Source of the DNA: Chitinophagales bacterium
GTDB taxonomy: Bacteria > Bacteroidota > Bacteroidia > Chitinophagales > LD1
Length of the DNA: 64,000 nucleotides
Assembly: GCA_016787045.1 (NCBI GenBank)
Contig: JAEUVA010000025.1
Coordinates: 1-64,000, forward strand
Direction: 5' to 3'
Shown: positions 43,038 through 52,061 of the stretch, piece after piece
Layout of the letters: each line of letters opens with the position of its first letter
Numbering within the stretch: the first letter of the stretch is position 1
Position numbers and translations under genes: made by a program
The notes under the pieces: generated by a model
What the model was told of the DNA's origin: nothing
Seen by the model: only the letters and a program-made list of their open reading frames with translations
The model's database searches: none

Positions 43038-44187
43038 TCCCGACCTGAAACAATTGGTTGATGAGGGTTTTGAGATTGAGGTAAAAGGTGGGCATCTAAT
43101 TGTCCACCACATACCTTATGTAAACAGCAAACGTGAAATTAAATACGGCACTCTGATTACCGCACTCTCTTTGAATAATAATGTTACACTTAAACCTGAT
43201 ACACATGTAATGGGCTTTATGGGTGAGCATCCATGCAACAAAGATGGAAGTATCATTTCAGCAATTCATCATTCAAGCCCGAATCAACAAGTGGCTGATG
43301 GTTTTGTAATGAATCATACTTTTTCCAACAAACCGCCAAACGGTTATGAGAATTATTATCACAAGGTAACGCAGTATGAAAAAATAATTTCTGCTCCTGC
43401 CAAGTCGCTTGATAAATCGGTTACTGCTCAAACTTTCAAAGTGACTGAATGCAATGAAGATGAATCGGTGTTTCATTACATTGATTCCAATTCAAGCCGT
43501 GCCAACATCAATCACCTCAATTCAAAATTCAAAGGTCAGCGAATAGGAATTGTTGGTGTCGGTGGGACGGGTACTTACATTTTGGATTTGGTTGCCAAAA
43601 CTGCTGTTGATGAAATTTTACTTTTTGATGCTGATGAATTTCTTCAACACAATTCATTCCGTGCTCCGGGTGCTGCATCCATTGATACGCTGAATAAGCG
43701 AATGAAAAAAGTGGATTACTTCGCTGAAATTTATTCTCAGATGCGTAGGGGGATAAAAGCATATCCCGAACATGTAACAGAAAAAAATATTGAGTTGCTC
43801 AATGGGCTTTCTTATGTGTTCGTTTGCGTTGACAGTAACAGTGCAAGAAGTATGATAATTTCCAACCTTAAAAAGTTTGGTGTTACATTTATTGATGTCG
43901 GACTTGGTGTGAATGTAGTTGACGAAAATCTTATCGGACAACTAAGAGTTACTGTCGGCACTCCTGAAAAGTATGACCATATTCCAAAGAGGATTGGTTC
44001 TGCTTCAATGGAAGACGATGAGTATGCAACTAACATTCAGATTGCTGACCTTAATGCAATGAATGCTTTTATGGCAGTTGTGAAATGGAAAAAACTTTGC
44101 GGCTTCTATCAGGATTTGAACCAAGAACATAATTCAACTTTTACAATTAACACGGGGCAACTTATTCATGAAGACAATACAGCATAA
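43012..44187 (+). CDS. E1-like ThiF-family adenylyltransferase with N-terminal DUF6791-like domain
   Basis: 391 residues. Residues about 10-140 form a separate domain resembling DUF6791 (GEHPCNKDGS with Cys75; FSNKPPNGYENYYHKVTQYE), which accompanies multiubiquitin E1s and may stand in for an E2. Residues about 165-391 are ThiF/E1: nucleotide loop IVGVGGTGTY, LLFDADEF (two acids), HNSFRAPG (Arg217, equivalent to the adenylation-site Arg) and VFVCVDS. It should adenylate the ubiquitin-like C-terminus. A classic separate E2 gene is missing. Overlaps both neighbours, implying translational coupling. Confidence 0.85.
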   Translation: MLLAQINRSPDLKQLVDEGFEIEVKGGHLIVHHIPYVNSKREIKYGTLITALSLNNNVTLKPDTHVMGFMGEHPCNKDGSIISAIHHSSPNQQVADGFVMNHTFSNKPPNGYENYYHKVTQYEKIISAPAKSLDKSVTAQTFKVTECNEDESVFHYIDSNSSRANINHLNSKFKGQRIGIVGVGGTGTYILDLVAKTAVDEILLFDADEFLQHNSFRAPGAASIDTLNKRMKKVDYFAEIYSQMRRGIKAYPEHVTEKNIELLNGLSYVFVCVDSNSARSMIISNLKKFGVTFIDVGLGVNVVDENLIGQLRVTVGTPEKYDHIPKRIGSASMEDDEYATNIQIADLNAMNAFMAVVKWKKLCGFYQDLNQEHNSTFTINTGQLIHEDNTA

Positions 44188-44515
44188 GTTTGTTGAGTTC
44201 ATTCCTGATGTGATAGAAGAAGGTGTTTTGTATATCTCAATTCCTTATTGCACAGCTATACATAAATGTGTGTGTGGCTGCGGCAATGAAGTAGTTACTC
44301 CGCTTTCTCCTACTGATTGGGAAATTCGATTTGATGGTAAAACTATTTCACTTGACCCTTCAATTGGTAACTGGAGTTTTGAATGCCAGTCGCACTATTT
44401 TATAACACGAAGCAAAATTCGTTACGCAAGGCGTTGGAAAGATTGGGAAATTGAAGAAGGCAGAAAAGAAGATTTAGAAAACAAGGAAAAGTATTTCGGA
44501 AAAAAGAAAAAGTAG
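44168..44515 (+). CDS. DUF6527-like putative zinc protein of the ubiquitin-like operon
   Basis: 115 residues. IHKCVCGCGNEV (Cys34, Cys36, Cys38) and FECQSHYF (Cys73, His76) form a probable metal site; the C-terminus is strongly charged (KEKYFGKKKK). Proteins of this type are found beside multiubiquitin and ThiF genes; their activity is unproven, with a peptidase or ligase-like partner role possible. It begins 20 bp inside the E1-like gene and ends 2 bp from the convergent hsdS stop. Confidence 0.78.
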   Translation: MKTIQHKFVEFIPDVIEEGVLYISIPYCTAIHKCVCGCGNEVVTPLSPTDWEIRFDGKTISLDPSIGNWSFECQSHYFITRSKIRYARRWKDWEIEEGRKEDLENKEKYFGKKKK

Positions 44516-44517
44516 TT

Positions 44518-45747
44518 TTAAACTGCCGTTGCTTTCTTTATCTCTAACTCCCCCCTAAACGCCTTTTGGCTTAAACTACCATACAAATTCTCTAACTCCT
44601 GCAAGCTTTGTTGGTAATGGGTTTTGAGGACTTCTGTTTTTTCAAATACTTCACCGAATTTGTTTTGGAGTTCAATAGGCGGTTGTTTAAGTTTTATTTT
44701 TCTGATTATGGTCAAATTGAGACCATCCATTATGGCACCTTTTACATTGTTGCTCATTTGTCTAACAATGAGTGGATGACTATGAAAGGCATAAGCAACG
44801 AAATATGGATTTGCTATTTCCTTGTTTAATGTAATTGCGGCTAAATGTTTTGAGTTAATACAAAGCGGAATATCTTTAGGAACAACGGCTGTTCGGCCAA
44901 GTGTTGCCATAATAGAAATTAATACATCATTTGGAAAAACTTGATACCTTTTTAATTCTTTGAATTTTTCACTAGTAATGCATCTGTTTTTTTTCCAAGT
45001 AAATCTATTAGTAACAACATTATCAATCCCTAAGACTTTCACATCACCTGTTTCTGTAAATTCTCCATGAAGCAAACTGCTTCCAAATGGGCCACTTCTC
45101 ATGCTTGCCTTTTTCTTTTCTGCTAATTCCTCAAATTTCACTTCATCCCATTCTTCTGTTTCGGGATTATCACAAAACATCTCCAAAAACGTGCTTTTCA
45201 AAAATTCATCCAGCAGGCGGATGCTTTCTTTGCGTTGGGCTATCAGGTTTTCGGCTTTGCTTAAGAGATTAGCAATGTGGAGTTGGTCGGGAAGGGGTGG
45301 AAGGGGAATTTCAATCTCTTTAAGATTTGAAATATTAAAACTTGCCTGATTAACCGACTTCTTTGTTATTCGTTTTATCTTACTTCTAAATATTGGACTT
45401 TTTAAAAAGTAGAATGAATACATTGGATGGACTTTACTTTCATCTGCTTTTAAACAAAGTAAGTTCATACCGTGTATCACTTTTTCATTAATAGAATTTA
45501 CCAAAGCAACCTTTCCAAGATGTGAAACACTATTTATGTGAGACATTAAAATATCATTCTCTTGTAAATAAAAGTCCGAAAAACTTTCATCATGTATTGA
45601 GGCATATCCAACTCTACTTAAATCAACTGTTCCATCAGCTATTGTTTCGATTCGAGTAATAGGATAGCCATCGGCTACTTTATCTTGCTTGATATTAGCC
45701 CCGTTTCTTATTACAGGAAAAACATTTCCTAATTTCTCAAACTTCAT
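44518..45747 (-). CDS. hsdS: Type I restriction-modification specificity subunit
   Basis: 409 residues with two target-recognition domains (about 1-150 and 195-355), each followed by a conserved helical spacer: IPLPPLPDQLHIANLLSKAE in the middle and KLKQPPIELQNKFGEVFEK near the end. It sets the bipartite DNA sequence recognised by the HsdMS and HsdRMS complexes. Last gene of the hsd operon; its ATG overlaps the stop of the small 66-codon frame (TAATG). Confidence 0.93.
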   Translation of the reverse strand: MKFEKLGNVFPVIRNGANIKQDKVADGYPITRIETIADGTVDLSRVGYASIHDESFSDFYLQENDILMSHINSVSHLGKVALVNSINEKVIHGMNLLCLKADESKVHPMYSFYFLKSPIFRSKIKRITKKSVNQASFNISNLKEIEIPLPPLPDQLHIANLLSKAENLIAQRKESIRLLDEFLKSTFLEMFCDNPETEEWDEVKFEELAEKKKASMRSGPFGSSLLHGEFTETGDVKVLGIDNVVTNRFTWKKNRCITSEKFKELKRYQVFPNDVLISIMATLGRTAVVPKDIPLCINSKHLAAITLNKEIANPYFVAYAFHSHPLIVRQMSNNVKGAIMDGLNLTIIRKIKLKQPPIELQNKFGEVFEKTEVLKTHYQQSLQELENLYGSLSQKAFRGELEIKKATAV

Positions 45748-45947
45748 TACACCAACTCTTTTAATTCCGCCAACCCTTTTTGAATATCGGCTTCAATGGA
45801 TTCTAATATATAACACATAACTGTTGGACTCCTTCGGAGTCCAAGGATTGTAGCTATGTCCAAAGCTACAAACCTGCGACCCCAAAGGGGTCGAACATCA
45901 TCTGCCTGGGTATTGATAGATGAGAGAAAATGATATATTCTATCCAT
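45747..45947 (-). pseudogene. 66-codon frame: hsdM-tail-like remnant carrying three inserted hairpins
   Basis: The last 20 residues (ESIEADIQKGLAELKELV) resemble the end of HsdM just upstream (LEKNIETGLMELKTLV), while the middle is the translation of three palindromes. It overlaps the hsdM stop by 8 bp and the hsdS start by 1 bp. Most likely a second, decayed HsdM C-terminal tail or a fragment left by recombination in the operon; it may still be translated and couple hsdM to hsdS. No function assigned. Confidence 0.5.
45824..45893. repeat. Three consecutive hairpins between hsdM and hsdS
   Basis: TTGGACTCC-TTC-GGAGTCCAA (45824-45844), TGTAGCT...AGCTACA (45849-45870) and CGACCCC-AAA-GGGGTCG (45877-45893) follow each other within 70 bp. 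From memory, composite repeats of this kind are scattered in Bacteroidota genomes; only this copy is seen here. Confidence 0.8.
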
Positions 45948-47637
45948 ATACCAAGGTTTTTAATTCCATCAATCCTGTTTCAATATTTTTCTCCAATTCT
46001 TCTAGTTTCCCGAAAATCACCTTTGGTTTTTCATACACTACTTCTTCATACACTTCTTCTTTGTAGGTGCTCAGGTTCAGGTCGTAGTTGTTTTCTACAA
46101 TTTCCTTTTTCGGCACCATAAAGTATTTCAATCTCCTGTCTGAACTATGATTTTTTTGATTGGTATGATTGCCATGATTTTCATCTGCTGATTTATTTGC
46201 CTTTCCTTTCCCACTTTCTTCAATCACATTAATCATTAAATCAGCTGAATCATGGTTCAGACGGTTTTTGTAGCGTTGCACAATGTCGGGCAGGTCGCTT
46301 TCAGCAATTTTGTTTCGCTTATCGTCTAAGGTGTAGCCGTCTGCCTGCATGTCGTAAAACCAAACATTATTGGTTTCGCCACCTTTGGTAAAAATCAAAA
46401 TGGCCGTGCTTACACCTGCATAGGGTTTAAATGCTCCGCTGGGCACGGCAATCACGGCTTTCAGTTCTGCCTTCTCAATAATCAGTTTACGCACCGCTTC
46501 AAATGCCTTACCGCTGTTTTGTATCACACCGCTGGGCACAATTACGGCAGCCGTTCCGCCCATTTTCAGCATGTTAAAAATGCGTTCTACAAACAGCAGT
46601 TCGGTTTTGGTGGTGGGCAGTTTCAGCCCTTCGTTAATATCGCCTTTGTCAATATTGCCCGTAAAGGGCGGGTTCGCCATAATGATGTCGAACTGGCTGT
46701 CTTCGTTGTAGCTTTTACTCAGGGTGTCTTTGTAGTCAATTTTGGGTTCGTCAATGCCATGCATCATCATGTTCATCAAACCCAAACGCACCATGGTGGT
46801 GTCAATGTCGTAACCCACAAAACTCTGGTCTAAAATGGTTTTTACTTTTTGCGTAAGCACGGCACTAATGGCGGCACGCTCAAAACCGTCTTCGTCTTTG
46901 CTCAGTTTGGCAGGGTCTTTCTTGCGAACTAAATCGGTAAGGATGTATTGATACGCCCCCAACAAAAAACCGCCTGTTCCGCAGGCAGGGTCGGCAATGC
47001 GTTGTCCCAATTGCGGAGCTACCAATTCAGCCATCAGTTTAATAATGTGCCGTGGCGTGCGGAACTGTCCGTTTTTACCTGCCGTGGCAATTTCACTCAA
47101 CAGCATTTCATACACATCACCTTGTATGTCCTGAAAAGCATGTCCGCCTTCGGTGGCATCCTTTTCAATTTCCTTGAAAATGTCTTCTACAATGTTGATG
47201 GCCGAAACCAGCAAACTGGCTTTAGGCATAATGAACACAGCGTTTGCCATGTGGCGGGTAAAGGGGCTGCTGCCCCCCTCTCCATTTGGAGAGGGGCCGG
47301 GGGTGAGGTCCTTCAAAAACGGAAACACTTTCATTTGCACATGCAACAGCATTTCGTCTGCGGGCTTGTGTTTAAAAACACTCCAACGCAATTCGTTTTT
47401 GTCAATGCTTTCGTTGCTGCCCGGTATTTGAAACTTGCCTGCAAATCGGCTGCTGTATTTTTCGCCTGTAAACTCTGCATCCCTTTCCCGTTTGGCTTCC
47501 AAATCGTCCAAACGCTTCATAAAAATGAGGTAGGTAATTTGCTCAATGGCAGTTAAAGGGTTGGCAATGCCGCCTTCCCAAAAGTTTTGCCAGAGCTTGT
47601 CAATAAGCGATTTTAATGGTGCGTTGTTTTGTAACAT
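45940..47637 (-). CDS. hsdM: Type I restriction-modification DNA methyltransferase subunit
   Basis: 565 residues: N-terminal helical HsdM domain (about 5-160) and N6-adenine methyltransferase with the SAM motif ADPACGTGGF (about 215-223) and catalytic NPPF. It methylates adenine at the HsdS-chosen site. Residues 110-121 (DLTPGPSPNGEG) are the in-frame translation of the hairpin repeat also seen at 6567-6602; without it VFPFLK would run directly into SPFTRHM as in relatives. The insert lies before the catalytic domain, so the enzyme is probably active. Starts 17 bp after the GxxExxY gene. Confidence 0.93.
   Translation of the reverse strand: MLQNNAPLKSLIDKLWQNFWEGGIANPLTAIEQITYLIFMKRLDDLEAKRERDAEFTGEKYSSRFAGKFQIPGSNESIDKNELRWSVFKHKPADEMLLHVQMKVFPFLKDLTPGPSPNGEGGSSPFTRHMANAVFIMPKASLLVSAINIVEDIFKEIEKDATEGGHAFQDIQGDVYEMLLSEIATAGKNGQFRTPRHIIKLMAELVAPQLGQRIADPACGTGGFLLGAYQYILTDLVRKKDPAKLSKDEDGFERAAISAVLTQKVKTILDQSFVGYDIDTTMVRLGLMNMMMHGIDEPKIDYKDTLSKSYNEDSQFDIIMANPPFTGNIDKGDINEGLKLPTTKTELLFVERIFNMLKMGGTAAVIVPSGVIQNSGKAFEAVRKLIIEKAELKAVIAVPSGAFKPYAGVSTAILIFTKGGETNNVWFYDMQADGYTLDDKRNKIAESDLPDIVQRYKNRLNHDSADLMINVIEESGKGKANKSADENHGNHTNQKNHSSDRRLKYFMVPKKEIVENNYDLNLSTYKEEVYEEVVYEKPKVIFGKLEELEKNIETGLMELKTLVYG
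47273..47308 (-). repeat. Interspersed hairpin repeat inserted in frame in hsdM
   Basis: Palindrome CCCCTCTCC-ATTT-GGAGAGGGG (47275-47296) plus the GGGGGTGAGG tail, the same element as at 6567-6602 and in the same orientation on the + strand. The length keeps the frame open and encodes a Pro/Gly-rich insert. Confidence 0.85.
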
Positions 47638-47654
47638 CTTGTCTGAATCAGAAT

Positions 47655-48062
47655 TTACTTGATTTTTGGATTAGCAGGTTTTTCAACCGTGTTGTATTTT
47701 GGGTTAAAAACTTTTTTGTATTGCAAACTGGTTGCTCCAAAATTGATTAATAACCCTGTTGGAAAGTCGTAGGCAACTACATAGTTTTTTGCTTGTGCCA
47801 AATGAACATCTTCGAGGTTGATAATTGCTTTCAGCTCTACTATTACTTTTTCTTCCACTACAAAATCTGCTCTTCGGGTGCCTACATCAATGCCTTCATA
47901 AAAAATAGTTTGTTCAATTTCTCTACCGAAACTTAATCCTGCTTTTGCCAATTCTATCGCAATGCATCTTTGGTAAATCACTTCCTGAAAGCCATTACCC
48001 AGTGTGTTGTGGACTTTCATCGCACAACCAATTATTTTGTATGTGATTTCTTCTTCCTTCAC
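47655..48062 (-). CDS. GxxExxY-family protein
   Basis: 135 residues. The family signature GNGFQEVIY (G-x-x-E-x-x-Y) follows the conserved MKVHNTLG; DFVVEEKVIVELKA (Asp, Glu and Lys of a possible nuclease-like core) and LLINFGATSLQYKKVF are typical. The family has a PD-(D/E)XK-like look, but no role is proven. It is embedded in the hsd operon, overlapping the BRO gene by 4 bp. Confidence 0.88.
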   Translation of the reverse strand: MKEEEITYKIIGCAMKVHNTLGNGFQEVIYQRCIAIELAKAGLSFGREIEQTIFYEGIDVGTRRADFVVEEKVIVELKAIINLEDVHLAQAKNYVVAYDFPTGLLINFGATSLQYKKVFNPKYNTVEKPANPKIK

Positions 48063-48925
48063 TTCCTTTTTTTCTTTTTATCCTGTTCATCCTCTAATTT
48101 TTTCAATCCTGATTCAGACAGTTTTTTTGCATTCAGGGAGGTAACAACATTTTTACCAGTTTTCGCTTCCAGTTCCTTTCGAGCAACCTTTGCCACATTA
48201 CCACCTTGCTTTGCTACCTTCTTGCTTTCTTCAAAATCTTTAGGGTGGGTTGCGGCTGAGATGTCTTTGGTGGATGCTTCTGCCAGCATGTTCAGAATAA
48301 GTTCCGTATTGGTCATGTTATCCCTAAGGTTTTCCTTTTTCAGCCCTTTAAGGATTTTGTATTCTTTGGTGGTTTTATCACTCCATGCTTTGGTGATGAT
48401 GTCGGTAAGCGTAGCAAACTGAACGCCTTCTTTCAATCCACGTTTTTTCCATTCGTCTGTTAATTCTTTTCGTATTTCAATACTTTTGAGGCGTTGGTTT
48501 ATCCAGTTTTCAGAATAACCGAGTTTCATGTATTGCTCCAATGCTCTGTCAATGCTGAGTTCAGGGTCTTGCATTTCATCCAATCTTTCAGATGCTACCT
48601 GAGCCAGCCATTGTTTAAAGGGTTCTGCTTTGGGAGATGGTATGGATTGTATCAGGCGGAAGAGTTGTTCGGTATCGGCAACATCGGTTAATCGCATTTT
48701 ACCATCAGGAGCAGGCATTTTCAACCCGTGACAATTCGTCACGGTTTCATTTCCTTCCTCTTTAAGTCGTTGTTTTAACTTTCTCCAGTATGCATTGGGG
48801 TCAACGCTTTCCGTCAATACAGCAATTACATCAATAATGGAGATATACCATTTCTCGTTTTCATTATCCCAAAGAGAACGCACTTTTTTGTCTTCAAAGA
48901 TTTTGATATCAGTTTGTTTGCTCAT
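48059..48925 (-). CDS. BRO-N family (DinD-like / phage-antirepressor-like) protein
   Basis: 288 residues. The N-terminal Bro-N-like domain (about 8-115): KVRSLWDNENEKWYISIIDV, DPNAYWRKLKQRL and LFRLIQSIPSPKAEPFKQWL. The C-terminal half resembles DinD (INQRLKSIEIRKELTDEWKK). Lys-rich tail. BRO proteins bind DNA; DinD inhibits RecA filaments in E. coli. Between hsdR and the GxxExxY gene, each with 4-bp overlaps, so it is expressed with the RM system, possibly as regulator. Confidence 0.85.
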   Translation of the reverse strand: MSKQTDIKIFEDKKVRSLWDNENEKWYISIIDVIAVLTESVDPNAYWRKLKQRLKEEGNETVTNCHGLKMPAPDGKMRLTDVADTEQLFRLIQSIPSPKAEPFKQWLAQVASERLDEMQDPELSIDRALEQYMKLGYSENWINQRLKSIEIRKELTDEWKKRGLKEGVQFATLTDIITKAWSDKTTKEYKILKGLKKENLRDNMTNTELILNMLAEASTKDISAATHPKDFEESKKVAKQGGNVAKVARKELEAKTGKNVVTSLNAKKLSESGLKKLEDEQDKKKKRK

Positions 48926-51732
48926 GCCGCTAATACTTGTTCGGTTAAACTTAAAATTTCGTCAATCTCTTTTTGATTGAAAATGCCTCTGATGCCTTCG
49001 GGGTGAAGCATGGTAAAAGGCGATTCAATCAGGTTGCGTTTGCTCACATCACCTTTTTCCAACACAAAATTCTTGAGCAAATCCAAAAATTGCAGTTGTC
49101 GGCTGGTGAGGTAACTGTGTTTGGCAATAAAATCATCAAATGCCTTGGTAACGGTTTCGGCAAAAGTTTCTAATTGTTCAATGCCCAAAATGTGTTTGAT
49201 GAATTGCACCAATGCCGCTTTACGGTGGTTGTAAACCTTGCGTAGCAAATCAATGGTAATGTGCGGATGCTCGTTGTGCAGTTCTTCTGCCAATTGCTCG
49301 GCTTCATCCGTGGTGATTTCTTGTCCTTGTTTTAGCTTTTGTAAAATCGGACTGCTTGAAACCAGTTCATTGATTTTCTTTTCAACCAGTTCACGGTATT
49401 TGGCCACACTCAACGCTTCGTGTTGCGGACCAAACTCTACAAATTCTTTTTCAGCAACAATATCTTTCAGGTTGAATTTTGCAGGAGCTAACGGAATTAC
49501 CGCTTCACGGAATTTCATTAAAGGCGAAAGTTTCTGAATCAGTTCCTCAAACTTGTCTTCAAGGATGCCTGCCCCGCTACCAGCGGGGGTTGCCCAATAA
49601 TGATTGCTCTGTGCCTGACGAATTAATTCTTGTTCTCTTGCCACAATGTTGATGCTCAATGGCAGTTCGCCAATTTCTTCAATGATGCTTTCTTTCAGCG
49701 TTTCAAACTTTTCGGTTTCACCTGCCAAATGAGCCAATGAAACTTCCACAATGTCTTTTTCAAATCGCATGGCTTTGAAATCCACATCTGAAACCGTGCG
49801 AAGCAGTGGTTTTACCACAGCTTCCAAAAATTCCATTTTGTCAGAAGTGAGATTGCTCCAAAAGTTTTCATCTTCCAGGCGTTGCAGTTCATGTTTGGCT
49901 TCCATAATCACTACCGAGTTTTTGGGAAGCGATTCAACTTGCTTTCTGATTTTCTGAACTTCTTTGTTTACAATTTCAGCATTGCTTTGCGTTCGGGCTT
50001 CTTCAATCTTTTCTAATCGCACACCAAACAAACGAACAGGCAAAGGAATTTGTCCTTTCAGTTCTTTACCTCTCGGATTCAGTTTGAAATATTCAAAGTT
50101 GTCCCAACAATCGAGAATCAGGAAATTGTCTTTTTGTGTGCACCAAGGTTTTATTTTTTCAGGTTCGAGTAAACGAGTTCCTCTGCCTATCATTTGCCAA
50201 AATTTGGTGTAGCTATAAACAGGTTTTGCGAAAACCAAATTCACCAATTCCCGAACATCAATACCTGTGTCGAGCATGTCCACACTAATGGCAATGCGTG
50301 GCATATCATTACTCACAAACTGGTCGAGCAAGCCGCCTTTGCCATAAACCCGTGGGTCTTCGCTTACCAATACTTTGGCTAATTCGCCTTTGTATTCGGG
50401 ATAAAGCGAATCAAAAATTTCTTCTACTCGTCTTGCATGGGCTTTACTGATGCAAAAGAAAATCGTTTTCCCCGGCAAAACTCCGTTGGCATCTTTGATG
50501 CTTTCTTCCATGAATTCACGAACAATCAAAGCGTTTGTTCCACGGTTGATTACTTTCTTTTCAATCTCTGTTCCTTCGTAGTTGATTTCTTCAATTTCCT
50601 TTCCTTCCAACATGAGTTTTTGTTGGTCTTCCAAAGAAATTGTCCGCTTGTTTATTCCTTCATCTTGAAACTTGGTTTTGATTTTCATTACCTGAAAATT
50701 GCTCAGAAATGGCGGAATGTGATTAACCGCTTCGTCATAAGAATAAGCAAAAGTTGGAACGCCATCTTCGCATTCAAACAATTGAAACGTGTTGTGGTCA
50801 ATTACATCCGTTGGTGTTGCTGTCAATCCAAGCGTAATGGTATTGAAGTAATCAAGAATTTCTTGATAGGTGTTGTAAATGCTTCGGTGGCTTTCGTCCA
50901 CCACAATCAAGTCAAAGAAATGAGGACTTAAACTTTTTTCTTCGTTGCGAATTACATTCAACATAGTCGGATAAGTTGAAACATAAATCCGTCTGTCGGT
51001 GGCAATTTCTTTTTCGCCTTGCTTTGGCCAGCGTGGTTCGTTGGGCAAATGCTCTTTGAATGCTTCCAAAGTTTGGTCACGAAGTGCAATTCTGTCAACA
51101 AGGAACAAAACCCTTTCTGCCCAACCTGCTCTCATTAATGCGTCCACCAAGGCAATGCAGGTTCTTGTCTTGCCTGTGCCTGTTGCCATTACCAATAAAA
51201 ATTTGCGTTTCCGTTTTTCAACGGCTTCCATTACCGCACGAATAGAAGCAATTTGATAATTCCGACCTGCAATTTTGGTATTAATGAGTTCACCTGCTAA
51301 TTGCTTTCTCGCTTTACGAATGTATGCGTAGCGTTCAAGGTCATCCCGTGTCGGAAAGCCATATACTTTCTTTGGCGGATAATTGTCTAAGTCCCAAAAG
51401 TAAATGTCGTGTCCATTGGTGTAAAAGCAGAAAGGCAAGTCAACACCTTGTGTTTGTTTAATGTTGTAGCAATATTGTTTGGCTTGTTCCCGTCCAAGTG
51501 CTGCGTCCACCGAAGTTTTTTTGGCTTCCACAACGGCAAGCGGTTTACCGTCCTTGCCTAATAAAACATAGTCGCTGTATTGGTGTCCAGCGTATGGAGT
51601 TGTCGGTTCTTCAACAACAGTCAACTGAATATCAAATTCCTCAATTACCTGAGTTCGGTCAGTCACATTCCAGCCCGCTTGTTTTAAGCGGTTGTCAATG
51701 ATTTCTTTCCTTGTCAGTTTTTCGTTTTTCAC
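48922..51732 (-). CDS. hsdR: Type I restriction enzyme R (motor/nuclease) subunit
   Basis: 936 residues from a GTG start. N-terminal PD-(D/E)XK nuclease (SDYVLLGKDGKPLAVVEAKK), SF2 helicase motor with MATGTGKTRT (Walker A), VVDESHRSIY (DEAH type), LGLTATP and MIGRGTRL, and an EcoEI-type C-terminal domain. It translocates DNA and cuts unmodified targets. First gene of hsdR-BRO-GxxExxY-hsdM-(remnant)-hsdS. Near 49572-49588 the coding DNA contains a perfect 7-bp-arm hairpin read as TPAGSGAG, possibly another small insert. Confidence 0.93.
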   Translation of the reverse strand: MKNEKLTRKEIIDNRLKQAGWNVTDRTQVIEEFDIQLTVVEEPTTPYAGHQYSDYVLLGKDGKPLAVVEAKKTSVDAALGREQAKQYCYNIKQTQGVDLPFCFYTNGHDIYFWDLDNYPPKKVYGFPTRDDLERYAYIRKARKQLAGELINTKIAGRNYQIASIRAVMEAVEKRKRKFLLVMATGTGKTRTCIALVDALMRAGWAERVLFLVDRIALRDQTLEAFKEHLPNEPRWPKQGEKEIATDRRIYVSTYPTMLNVIRNEEKSLSPHFFDLIVVDESHRSIYNTYQEILDYFNTITLGLTATPTDVIDHNTFQLFECEDGVPTFAYSYDEAVNHIPPFLSNFQVMKIKTKFQDEGINKRTISLEDQQKLMLEGKEIEEINYEGTEIEKKVINRGTNALIVREFMEESIKDANGVLPGKTIFFCISKAHARRVEEIFDSLYPEYKGELAKVLVSEDPRVYGKGGLLDQFVSNDMPRIAISVDMLDTGIDVRELVNLVFAKPVYSYTKFWQMIGRGTRLLEPEKIKPWCTQKDNFLILDCWDNFEYFKLNPRGKELKGQIPLPVRLFGVRLEKIEEARTQSNAEIVNKEVQKIRKQVESLPKNSVVIMEAKHELQRLEDENFWSNLTSDKMEFLEAVVKPLLRTVSDVDFKAMRFEKDIVEVSLAHLAGETEKFETLKESIIEEIGELPLSINIVAREQELIRQAQSNHYWATPAGSGAGILEDKFEELIQKLSPLMKFREAVIPLAPAKFNLKDIVAEKEFVEFGPQHEALSVAKYRELVEKKINELVSSSPILQKLKQGQEITTDEAEQLAEELHNEHPHITIDLLRKVYNHRKAALVQFIKHILGIEQLETFAETVTKAFDDFIAKHSYLTSRQLQFLDLLKNFVLEKGDVSKRNLIESPFTMLHPEGIRGIFNQKEIDEILSLTEQVLAA

Positions 51733-51744
51733 TTTATATATTCT

Positions 51745-51773
51745 AAAATTTATAGTTGGTCAAAATACGCAAA
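51745..51773 (-). promoter_or_regulatory. Candidate promoter of the hsd operon
   Basis: On the - strand TTTG (51770-51773), a 17-bp spacer and TAAATTTT (51745-51752), a 7/8 match to TAnnTTTG, 12 bp before the GTG start of hsdR. Confidence 0.45.
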
Positions 51774-52061
51774 AAATCCGTTTTGTTGTCCCAATGCTCT
51801 GTCGGTGCGTTGGCAAAAACGGCTCTTTGGCTATTGCCTTTTTGGTCGGCTTTGTGCAGAGGCGGCAAAACAAAATGTGCCAAATGTGCTTGGCATAAAA
51901 TCATTTTAAAAATTTGAGCGTGGGCAAAAAAAAAATTAAAAACGAAGCGTTGCCTGTCAATTAGCAGCGGTGTTAAGTCGTCTGGTTTGTCATAAACCGT
52001 CCGTTCAAAGCTCGTCCGTTTGATGTCAGCACGGTCGTAAAGCGGTTGCCGCTAACGTTTG

